DNA from: a virus
DNA length: 38,182 nucleotides
Reading direction: 5' to 3' (one strand)
Virus record (IMG/VR): IMGVR_UViG_3300042922_000381
Location: 1-38,182 of that record
A program made the translations under genes and the position numbers. Shown piece after piece: positions 22,279 to 29,363 of the stretch (within the stretch, counting starts at the first letter, position 1; each line of letters begins with the position of its first letter). The notes below the pieces were generated by a model, which did no database searches, had not been told where the DNA came from, and saw only the letters and a list, made by a program, of their open reading frames with translations.

Positions 22279-22572
22279 ATGCCAAACAGACCACCAAATA
22301 CGGATTGGAATGTCGCGGTAACGGGAAATATTCTTGTAGAAACACAAACAGAAGCAGATGCAGTTGGTGGAGTATTAACTTTCGCTCAAGATATTCACTA
22401 TATTGAAATTTTGAATCGGGATGCTGTCAATGATGGAGTGTTTACGGTAAACGGGATAGATATTTTCGTACCGAAAGCAAGTCCGTTTAGTAGCACAGGA
22501 ATAGCGGGTACTGTCGGTAAAACAGTTACGGTAACTGGTTCAACGTCTTATGTTGTGAATCAGTATGTGTAA
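22279..22572 (+). CDS. Small beta-rich virion protein candidate
   Basis: 97 residues from ATG 22279 (GTG 22270 possible). Beta-rich with many T, V and G: WNVAVTGNILVETQTEADAV, then FTVNGIDIFVPKASPF, then GTVGKTVTVTGSTSY. Resembles small trimeric or head-decoration/tail-attachment proteins. No family recognised. It precedes the tail spike gene by 13 bases and may be its partner. Confidence 0.55.
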   Translation: MPNRPPNTDWNVAVTGNILVETQTEADAVGGVLTFAQDIHYIEILNRDAVNDGVFTVNGIDIFVPKASPFSSTGIAGTVGKTVTVTGSTSYVVNQYV

Positions 22573-22585
22573 GGGGGTGTAATAA

Positions 22586-24427
22586 ATGCCATATACAAGT
22601 AATCAAGGAACACAAATTATTCAAACGGATAACAAAGAAATCAAGGAACAACTGGCTGATGTTACGACGTCTTTGGCAGAAAAAGCGAGTAAAGACGAAG
22701 TACGTTTAAAGTCCGTAAAAAACGAATTAGAAGATATGTCGCCAACTGTTTTAGCAGCTATTGAAGGTGGTGAAGGTACAAGTTTTAATTTGTTATCTAT
22801 ACCACAAAACGGTAGTGTTGGGGATGAAAAAACTACTTTTATTACCATAGGTGAAAACATATTTGATGCCAGTAAAACAACAGATAATAAATACATTGAT
22901 AATACTGGTAATGAAAATTCTTCTGCAACTCTATGTTATTCGGATTACATTCCTGTTAATCCTGGTGATGTTTTAACCATATCAAGAGCTCTTACTTCTC
23001 CAGGTGCAACATACGACCAAAATAAAAATAGAATAGGTGTACCATATACAGTTGGAGCTGCCACGTCACCGTATACTTTTACCGTTCCTGATGAGGTTTA
23101 TTCTTTACGACTTAATCTATACATGGAAGGCGGTAATAGCAAATCGGTTTTTATGGTTGTAAAAGGAAGTAGTTTACCAGGTGCCTACGTACCATATAAA
23201 AAATTTATACCAAAGTTAGTAGTTACAAATGATAATTTAGAAAACGATTCCGTAAGTACGGATAAAATTACCCATGAATCAGTTACAACTGAAAAAATTG
23301 CACCTGAATCCGTTACCGCCGAAAAAATAAAAGGTAGTAAATTTGATAATATGTTTGATAAAACTACGGTAACAGCAGATAAATATGTTGATAATACTGG
23401 CGTAATAAACGATAGTGCATTGTTATGTTTAAGTGATTACATTCCGGTTACAGAATTCGAATCATTTACTGTTACAAAAGGGTATACTTCTCAAGGTGGA
23501 TATTACGACGTAAATGAAAATTGGATTGCAAAAATTGACGGTGCCGAAAGTGGTGTAATAGACGGGCTAACTTTCACAGTTCCATCAAACCGTGCTTATG
23601 TAAGACTTAATATACAAAATAACCATGTTGATGAATGGATGATGGTTCCTGGTGATACATTACCGGAAACTTATTCCTCGTTTGGTTGGAGTGTTGATGG
23701 GTTAAAAGGAAAAAAAGAACTAGTTACTTATAGTGATTTAGACGCTAATTTAAAGGGTGAAATAGATTCAATCGGAGTATTCTCTTCTAAATGGGCAGGC
23801 AAAAAAATCGTAACGTTTGGAACATCAATCTCTTGGTATGATGGACAACAATATAACGCTAATACAACCGAACCGGGAGTAACTGTTAAAGGTTATCAAA
23901 GCTTTATCCGAGAAAAGTTAGGAGTCATAGTAGACAATCAAGGGGTAAGTGGAAATACGACACCTCAGATTAATACACGAATACAAGTTTACGATTTTAC
24001 CGGCGTGGATGCCGTAATAATGGAAGCGGGTACAAATGACTTTAGGGATATGTCAACCGAACAAATAGGGACTATAGAACCGATTGGGAGCGCATTTGAT
24101 AACACTACCTTTATTGGTGCTTATCAAGAAGCAATAGAACATATTTTAGGTGAAAATCCTGAGATTAAAATTTTCCTATTTGCACCAATAAAGGGTTGGA
24201 AAGATGGCATAGGAATAATGCCAGAAACATATCCTCAAGCGGTTATGGATATAGGAAAGTTATATTCTTTGTCAGTGTGCAACCTTTATTATGATAGTGG
24301 AATCAATGACTTAACGAAGTCAGTTTATATTGTTGATACTGATGCAGTCTCATTTGATTTTCACCCCAGTACAAAGGGGTATGAACGAATGGCAAATATT
24401 ATCTTACCATTCTTGGAAAATCATTAA
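22586..24427 (+). CDS. Tail spike/fibre with two repeat domains and SGNH hydrolase
   Basis: 613 residues, ATG. Residues 1-70: helical, with KEIKEQLADVTTSLAEKASK. Residues about 95-210 and 250-370 are two copies of one beta domain (FDASKTTDNKYIDNTGNENS and FDKTTVTADKYVDNTGVIND open them), joined by a repeated linker (SVTTEKIAPESVTAEKIKG) like fibre beta-helix repeats. Residues 400-613 are an SGNH/GDSL esterase: GTS with Ser414, GVSGN (about 455), GTND with Asn484, and D591-x-H593 in FDFHPS. It probably deacetylates cell-wall or capsule sugars during adsorption. Position before the neck genes is unusual for a receptor-binding protein. Confidence 0.85.
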   Translation: MPYTSNQGTQIIQTDNKEIKEQLADVTTSLAEKASKDEVRLKSVKNELEDMSPTVLAAIEGGEGTSFNLLSIPQNGSVGDEKTTFITIGENIFDASKTTDNKYIDNTGNENSSATLCYSDYIPVNPGDVLTISRALTSPGATYDQNKNRIGVPYTVGAATSPYTFTVPDEVYSLRLNLYMEGGNSKSVFMVVKGSSLPGAYVPYKKFIPKLVVTNDNLENDSVSTDKITHESVTTEKIAPESVTAEKIKGSKFDNMFDKTTVTADKYVDNTGVINDSALLCLSDYIPVTEFESFTVTKGYTSQGGYYDVNENWIAKIDGAESGVIDGLTFTVPSNRAYVRLNIQNNHVDEWMMVPGDTLPETYSSFGWSVDGLKGKKELVTYSDLDANLKGEIDSIGVFSSKWAGKKIVTFGTSISWYDGQQYNANTTEPGVTVKGYQSFIREKLGVIVDNQGVSGNTTPQINTRIQVYDFTGVDAVIMEAGTNDFRDMSTEQIGTIEPIGSAFDNTTFIGAYQEAIEHILGENPEIKIFLFAPIKGWKDGIGIMPETYPQAVMDIGKLYSLSVCNLYYDSGINDLTKSVYIVDTDAVSFDFHPSTKGYERMANIILPFLENH

Positions 24428-24624
24428 TCCCTAGGAATAACTTTCCCATTTATAAGGATATTCAAAAATCTTGAGCGACATTCATTTGGGCAAGTGTCTT
24501 GCTCGTGCACCCATCCGCCTTCATCATAATCGTAGTACCCTTCAGAACGCCAAATAGCACCGCATTTTGGACATTTAAGGGTGTCTATATCTGGATTTGG
24601 CGATTGTATGATTTTGTTAGGCAT
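24424..24624 (-). CDS. Small zinc-ribbon protein, minus strand
   Basis: 66 residues, ATG with AAAGGAG upstream on the minus strand. C18-x2-C21 (LKCPKCGAIWRSEGY) and C45..C49 (QDTCPNECRSRF) give a four-cysteine site. Its stop overlaps the tail gene's stop tail to tail. It opposes the late transcript, so it is probably expressed in the lysogen as a cargo gene. Function unknown. Confidence 0.65.
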   Translation of the reverse strand: MPNKIIQSPNPDIDTLKCPKCGAIWRSEGYYDYDEGGWVHEQDTCPNECRSRFLNILINGKVIPRD

Positions 24625-24819
24625 ATTAATCTTTCTCCTTTAATTGTTTAATATACAAATTATGCAATTTAGAGTATGTAAAAACAATATATTTTTAAAA
24701 GATGGAAAACAATATTTAGTTCATACTTGGACAAAAGTATGTCTTAGTGTGTATAAATGTGTATTGATAAATATTTTTGTTTGATGGACAATATTACCAT
24801 CTAAATGGGGGTGGTATTG

Positions 24820-24987
24820 TTGGTTACATCCAGACATAATATTTCACTCGAAGAAGAAGTGTATGAGGAATTTTGCAAGTACGCCGGGAAGAAAGGCATT
24901 AAAATTTCAACTTGGATTAACATCAAAATGAAGGAATTCATTGAAGAAGAAAAGATGATCGAGGAAATGAAAAAGAAGCGCTCTTAG
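24820..24987 (+). CDS. Ribbon-helix-helix (Arc/CopG-like) protein
   Basis: 55 residues from TTG 24820 with GGGGGTGG upstream (ATG 24805 or TTG 24817 are alternatives). Pattern of an RHH repressor: strand SRHNISL, helix EEVYEEFCKYAGKKG, then ISTWINIKMKEFIEEE. A lysine/glutamate tail follows. Ends tail to tail with the minus-strand regulator, sharing a two-way terminator. Antitoxin or island regulator are both possible; no toxin partner is evident. Confidence 0.65.
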   Translation: MVTSRHNISLEEEVYEEFCKYAGKKGIKISTWINIKMKEFIEEEKMIEEMKKKRS

Positions 24988-25002
24988 CTGAGTGCTTCTT
25001 TT
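24971..25002. terminator. Bidirectional terminator in cargo island
   Basis: GAAGCGCTC (24975-24983) pairs with GAGTGCTTC (24990-24998), one G-T pair, with A-run before and T-run after. It contains both stop codons of the convergent genes. Confidence 0.8.
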
Positions 25003-25430
25003 GTTTCTAATTTTTCTTTGTAATTCTTTGCTTGCGCTTTCGTCCATAAAGGGGTTGAAGCAAGAATTTGAATTGGTTCTGGAAGAATTGGTCTAACTTT
25101 TTTTCCTTCACGTTGGCGAGAGTATTTAGTGCTTAATCGTGCTTTATCCCATCCGATTATTTCAGCAAACTCTTTAAGACCAACAAGCGTAGAAGTATCT
25201 CCTAAGATAAAAGGATGCTCAAGGAAGAATACAATAAACCCATGTAGCGTTTGTGGTTCGTCAGTTTCTTTAATGTGGTCATTATAACAGAGAGCAATGT
25301 CCATTTTAATTAAATCGTTATTTAACCACTTCTCGGCAATTTCGATTAGTTCTGGAAAATTACTAATTTCTGAATCCAAATCATCAACTAATTGGAATAA
25401 AGCAAACGTAACATCATTTAGATTAACCAT
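24984..25430 (-). CDS. Cargo protein with C-terminal AlpA/MerR-like HTH
   Basis: 148 residues, ATG with AAGGAGATG upstream on the minus strand. The N-terminal 100 residues are acidic and helical (VDDLDSEISNFPELIEIAEK) with no known motif. The C-terminal 50 residues resemble a winged HTH found in small prophage proteins: LKEFAEIIGWDKARLSTKYS, then LPEPIQILASTPLWTKAQA. The pattern 'GWD..R.S' then 'PEP...LAS.P.WT' is characteristic. Two direct repeats in its promoter suggest autoregulation. Possible roles are lysogenic conversion, superinfection exclusion or control of the island. Confidence 0.65.
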   Translation of the reverse strand: MVNLNDVTFALFQLVDDLDSEISNFPELIEIAEKWLNNDLIKMDIALCYNDHIKETDEPQTLHGFIVFFLEHPFILGDTSTLVGLKEFAEIIGWDKARLSTKYSRQREGKKVRPILPEPIQILASTPLWTKAQAKNYKEKLETKEALS

Positions 25431-25452
25431 TTAAAAAACATCTCCTTAGAGT

Positions 25453-25498
25453 GATAACTTTGTTATCTTTATTATAACAAATAAGATAACTTTGTAAA
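25453..25498 (-). promoter_or_regulatory. Promoter and operators of the 148-aa cargo gene
   Basis: Minus strand -35 TTTACA (25493-25498) and -10 TATAAT (25471-25476), spacer 16. GATAACTTTGT occurs at 25453 and 25485 (32 bases, about three turns apart). The first copy forms the palindrome GATAAC-ttt-GTTATC (25453-25467). Strong promoter with flanking operators, consistent with expression in the lysogen. Confidence 0.7.
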
Positions 25499-25588
25499 CA
25501 CTTTAAGACAACAATTTTATTTACTACTATCTAAAAGTGGTTAGAAATGCTGATATATAAACATTTTTGGATATATTGAGCACAAGGA

Positions 25589-25605
25589 CCAAAATGCGTC
25601 GTAAA
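25589..25605 (+). repeat. Recurring intergenic motif, copy B
   Basis: CCAAAATGCGTCGTAAA, one mismatch from copy A at 4691-4707, at the right edge of the cargo island. See findings. Confidence 0.5.
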
Positions 25606-25618
25606 CATTATTAAAAAC

Positions 25619-25645
25619 GAGGGACTGGAAACGGTCCTTTTTTTC
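25619..25645 (+). terminator. Terminator before adaptor gene
   Basis: GGAC (25622-25625) and GTCC (25634-25637) with an 8-base loop and TTTTTTTC. The stem is short, so moderate. It lies between the cargo island and the adaptor gene. Confidence 0.5.
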
Positions 25646-25666
25646 GTGGAGAAAGGAGGTTTTCTC

Positions 25667-26236
25667 TTGGGACGATCTAGTGTACAACAACTCATACAGC
25701 GAGCCAAAAACATGAACGAATATAATAACAGCGGTGTTTCAAAGGATAGCGTGTGGGTAGACCACTTTAACGCTGCTATGGTGGAAATGGTAGACGACTT
25801 GAATTTACAAGAATCGTTCACGATTGCCTACACGCCCGACACACGAACTTATATCCTACCTGATGATTACTATAGTCTGTTGATTTTAACAGCAGGAAAC
25901 AAGCAAAGAATCAATCAGAGAAGGGAATATGATTCGCAAGTACCAGGGTATTGGGTAGTGGACAAAGGCAGTCATTTTGAATTAGATATTGCGTTTTCTC
26001 AACCCACTGAATTAACGGTGGTTTATCAACGCTACCCTACGAATTTAGAAGTCGCTTTAATGGAAACACAGCATCCTGAAATTGCCACAGCAGGAGAAAC
26101 GGCACTTTGCTTTAAAGCGGTTTATTTTAGCTTACTCAACAACAATCAACCAGGACAAGCGAAATATTATAACGATCTCTTTACCGAACAACGAGGAACC
26201 ATTCGAATCGCCACTTCAAAAGCAAAGGGGGTATAA
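25667..26236 (+). CDS. Head-tail adaptor (neck) protein
   Basis: 189 residues from TTG 25667, with AAAGGAGG seven bases upstream. Helix-rich start (SVQQLIQRAKNMNEYNNSG), a mid beta region with DTRTYILPDDYYSLLILTAG, and a PTELTVVYQRYPTNLE strand followed by a helical end. This matches small adaptors (gp4/gp6-type) that seat on the portal. Its position before the beta-propeller hub in a podovirus layout supports that. Sequence motif evidence alone is modest. Confidence 0.65.
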   Translation: MGRSSVQQLIQRAKNMNEYNNSGVSKDSVWVDHFNAAMVEMVDDLNLQESFTIAYTPDTRTYILPDDYYSLLILTAGNKQRINQRREYDSQVPGYWVVDKGSHFELDIAFSQPTELTVVYQRYPTNLEVALMETQHPEIATAGETALCFKAVYFSLLNNNQPGQAKYYNDLFTEQRGTIRIATSKAKGV

Positions 26237-26239
26237 CCG

Positions 26240-27814
26240 TTGAGTCGAAATAATATTTATGGTTCGAAAACTGTAACCATTGACATACCTAAATTTAACG
26301 GAATCAATACCGCCCTAGCTTTTAGCGACATTGACGATACGGAGTCACGGGATATGTTGAACGCTTTGCCGAACAGTTTAGGCAGTTTAGCAAAACGACC
26401 AGGAACCATCCCTATTACAGATAATCCTTTAACAGGGGGAATTGGAACAATATGCAACCTTCGTAAAGGCACAGAAAACACCATTCTTGCGACAAGAGGA
26501 AGTACCTTATATAAATACTCAGCCGGAGCATTTACAGGGCAAACCATGACGAATACGCTTGTTACACCTAATATTGATGCAGCACAATTTCGGGATGCCA
26601 ACGGGAAAGAAGTTCTAGTCGTTTGTGATGGGGGTAATTTGAAAGAGTACGACGGAACAACTGTGAAAGATATTGTTCCAAGTGCTAATGATGCGGCCCC
26701 GTTGCCACAAAACGATTTAGCCAACATTAATACCCATAAGCCGACTGGGTGCCTGGTGCATAATACTAGAGTGGTGCTGTGGAATGGTTCAGAATACCTA
26801 TGGCATTCGAAAATTGGTTACTATGACTATTACCCTCAAGTGGATTATCAACGCTTTGTGAGGGAAAATGATGGTATTCAAGCGTGTGTTTCCTATCGTG
26901 GGGCTTTAATGGTGCTGATGCGGAGACACATTGGGGTACTGTTCGGACATGACCGTGATAATTGGGAACAAGATTTCATGGATACAAACGACGGATGCTT
27001 AGCGCCTAAAACGGTTCAAACCGTGACTTATCCGAACGGGAATCAAGAGGTGTTTTATGTTAGTGATGGCGGTGTATGCGCTATTTATGCGATTGATACA
27101 CTTTCCTTAGATAGTTCAGCCCGTTATTCCACTCGTTCGGTAACAGTAAAACAAGTCGATTGGCAAGGGTTAGGTGTGACAAAAGAAGAATGGTCAAAAG
27201 CGGTTGCTCACTTCCGTAACGGTCAATATTGGCTTATATACAAGAAAGGTTCCGTCTATAAAGGGTTAGTATTCGATACTCGTTTCAGTCAGTGGTACCC
27301 TGTTGGAAACATTAAGGCAACGTCCTTCTATTCGGATGAGGATGATTTTTATTTTGCGGGGGAAGATGGTCACATTAAAGAATTTAATCCTGACCTTTTC
27401 AGCGATTGGAACGATAAAGCTAAAACCGCAGGAACCCCAATCAATATGTTTTGGTATTCAAAACTCTTAACACCAAAAGTCACGGGTTTAGAACATTTTT
27501 GGGACGTTCTCATGGTGGAAGCTAAACAACAGGGTGTGAAGTCATCCATTGACATTGAAGTGAACACCTATAGAGGGCAGTGGAAAGTGGTAGGAGCCTT
27601 AAAAACTGAAATGTTTGTGTGGGGATTATCCAAGTGGGGAGAAGCCGAGTTATCCAATGCAAACTTTACCGATATGATTAACCATGCCAAGCCTTTAAGA
27701 ATTTTCTTGAAAGGTCAATATGTGCAAGTAAAAATAAGCAATGTTCGGGACGAGCCTATCGAGATTTATAATCTATCTTTTGAAGTTCGGCCGATGATAC
27801 GGAACGGAGGATAG
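26240..27814 (+). CDS. Tail hub/stabilisation protein (P22 gp10-like)
   Basis: 524 residues, TTG with AAAGGGGG upstream. Opens with IPKFNGINTALAFSDIDDTE, RDMLNALPNSLGSLAKRPGT, the layout of podovirus hub proteins that bind the adaptor. The body is a repeated beta pattern typical of a propeller (TRGSTLYKYSAGAF, VCDGGNLKEYDGTTV, YVSDGGVCAIYAID, YFAGEDGHIKEFN). The C-terminal 100 residues form a beta sandwich. It would plug the neck and hold tail spikes. Family assignment is by pattern. Confidence 0.7.
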   Translation: MSRNNIYGSKTVTIDIPKFNGINTALAFSDIDDTESRDMLNALPNSLGSLAKRPGTIPITDNPLTGGIGTICNLRKGTENTILATRGSTLYKYSAGAFTGQTMTNTLVTPNIDAAQFRDANGKEVLVVCDGGNLKEYDGTTVKDIVPSANDAAPLPQNDLANINTHKPTGCLVHNTRVVLWNGSEYLWHSKIGYYDYYPQVDYQRFVRENDGIQACVSYRGALMVLMRRHIGVLFGHDRDNWEQDFMDTNDGCLAPKTVQTVTYPNGNQEVFYVSDGGVCAIYAIDTLSLDSSARYSTRSVTVKQVDWQGLGVTKEEWSKAVAHFRNGQYWLIYKKGSVYKGLVFDTRFSQWYPVGNIKATSFYSDEDDFYFAGEDGHIKEFNPDLFSDWNDKAKTAGTPINMFWYSKLLTPKVTGLEHFWDVLMVEAKQQGVKSSIDIEVNTYRGQWKVVGALKTEMFVWGLSKWGEAELSNANFTDMINHAKPLRIFLKGQYVQVKISNVRDEPIEIYNLSFEVRPMIRNGG

Positions 27815-27816
27815 CT

Positions 27817-28362
27817 ATGAAAGTAGACCGCAGTATTTTAGAAGTGAACGACCAAAGCATGGGAATGGTAGCTGACCCAGACAAGTTGGAGTCCTCTATT
27901 ACCCATTTAGCTAATGTCATAGATTCCAACGACGATGGCAAGACGGATAAAACAGGGGACCATAATGGTACTTGGAAAGGTCACGAAATTGGTGATTTTG
28001 CGAGCCAAGATTTAACCCTGTATGCAAAAAAACTACAGCCCTCCTGGACAAATTTAACGCTTCAAAACGGGTGGGTAAATGATAGCGGTTTTTCCACTGC
28101 GTCATATAGAAAAAACGAGTTTGGTGAGATAGAAATACGAGGGAGAATAAAGACTGGTACCACCACAATCGGAACGGTCATTGCTGTTTTGCCGTTAGGT
28201 TACCGCCCAGCAACCAAGAAGTCGTTTGCTGTTGTCTGCCACATGGGTACCGGGATTAAATTAGGGCAGATTGACATTTTAACGAACGGAACAATCGAAT
28301 ATGTTTCAGGAGATAACTACTATTTGTCATTAGAAAACGTTCCACCGTTCGCAACAAATTAA
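27817..28362 (+). CDS. Tail appendage protein, probable receptor binding
   Basis: 181 residues, ATG with CGGAGGATAG upstream. N-terminal helix (DKLESSITHLANVIDSNDDG) looks like a trimerising attachment region. The C-terminal 120 residues are a beta sandwich (WTNLTLQNGWVNDSG, IEIRGRIKTGTTTIGTVIAV, GYRPATKKSF, YYLSLENVPPF) like the C-terminal domains of Gram-positive phage lower-fibre proteins. Short for a spike, so it may be a trimeric tip. Confidence 0.65.
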   Translation: MKVDRSILEVNDQSMGMVADPDKLESSITHLANVIDSNDDGKTDKTGDHNGTWKGHEIGDFASQDLTLYAKKLQPSWTNLTLQNGWVNDSGFSTASYRKNEFGEIEIRGRIKTGTTTIGTVIAVLPLGYRPATKKSFAVVCHMGTGIKLGQIDILTNGTIEYVSGDNYYLSLENVPPFATN

Positions 28363-28376
28363 AAGGAGGGGTCATC

Positions 28377-28649
28377 GTGAGACAAGTATATCGATTCGAT
28401 TCAGAACATTATTATAAAGAACCTGTTATTTTGCAAGATGATGAAGCGATTCCTTCTGATTGTGTGTATGATGCGCCGCAGGATGGAATGTATAAAGCTA
28501 AAAGAATGAATGGTCAATGGGTGGAAGCTTTGACAGATGAAGAAATTAACGCTCTTAGAACACCCTCACCCAAGTCAGAGGTAGAAATACTGCGGGAACA
28601 AGTGGAAGAACTAAGGAAAGAGATTGACACCTTAAAAGGGGTGATATAA
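28377..28649 (+). CDS. Small tail-associated protein with coiled coil
   Basis: 90 residues, GTG with AAAGGAGGGG upstream. Pattern VYRFDSEHYYKEPVILQDDE, then DAPQDGMYKAKRMNGQWVEA is common in small proteins encoded beside tail fibre genes of Bacillus phages. It ends in a heptad coiled coil (EVEILREQVEELRKEIDTLK). May chaperone or join the preceding appendage protein. Confidence 0.6.
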   Translation: MRQVYRFDSEHYYKEPVILQDDEAIPSDCVYDAPQDGMYKAKRMNGQWVEALTDEEINALRTPSPKSEVEILREQVEELRKEIDTLKGVI

Positions 28650-29354
28650 ATGGCACTTGAAGATCAAAAAAAAGCTGTGGAAAATGAATTGGCCCAAAAA
28701 CGGCAAACAATTAATAACAGCTTAAACGTGCAGAAGTTTGAAACAGATAACACCATCAACCGCAACAATCAATATTTGGATGAACAAATTAAGAAAATGA
28801 ATACAGATAAAATTGTGAATGATGATAAAATTGCCGCCCTTCAAAATCGAAGAGGTGGTTTTTATTCGGGCGGATTAGATTATCAGTTAGCGGAGAATTT
28901 ACGCAACACAACAGAAGGACAGACGGGTTTAAGACGGGACACAGGCACCAAGAACCAAGAATTATTAGGAAGATACAACCTGTTAGCGAGTCAAGCGGCT
29001 GAACAAATTAAACAGCTTGAAATGGAAAGCGCAGACACGATTCGGGCGTTAGTCAATGCGGAGTTAGAAAGACAAGCTGCGGCGGCAAGAAGTCGAGCGA
29101 GTAGCACAACCACAAGACAATCAACTTCAACGCCTGTCGCTCAACAATTTAGAGCGGACCAATCAGCTTCGCAGAAGTCCGCGTTAGATAAGTATTATGA
29201 ATCACAATCTCGTTTATTAAATGCAGGTCGTTCAGTTGCCCGTAGAAAATTAGAGGATATTTATCCAGGCACCATCCCAGCACCAAAGGATAATAAGAAT
29301 TTAAGCTTATGGGAACGGAATAAACTCATTATCGATAGCATGTCAGGAAAGTAG
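28650..29354 (+). CDS. Internal virion/ejection protein, small
   Basis: 234 residues, ATG with GGGGTGAT upstream. Strongly helical, Q/N/A-rich and low in aromatics: KQTINNSLNVQKFETDN-type heptads (as RQTINNSLNVQKF), QAAEQIKQLEMESADTIRAL, and an SRASSTTTRQSTSTP linker. This composition fits injected proteins that coat the channel (P22 gp7/gp20-like). It precedes the giant ejection protein by nine bases. Confidence 0.6.
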   Translation: MALEDQKKAVENELAQKRQTINNSLNVQKFETDNTINRNNQYLDEQIKKMNTDKIVNDDKIAALQNRRGGFYSGGLDYQLAENLRNTTEGQTGLRRDTGTKNQELLGRYNLLASQAAEQIKQLEMESADTIRALVNAELERQAAAARSRASSTTTRQSTSTPVAQQFRADQSASQKSALDKYYESQSRLLNAGRSVARRKLEDIYPGTIPAPKDNKNLSLWERNKLIIDSMSGK

Positions 29355-29363
29355 GGGTTCGCT

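Noticed and set aside
26257-26727. 156-residue minus-strand open frame opposite the hub gene
   Set aside because: Mirror of a strongly coding gene; composition typical of an antisense shadow.
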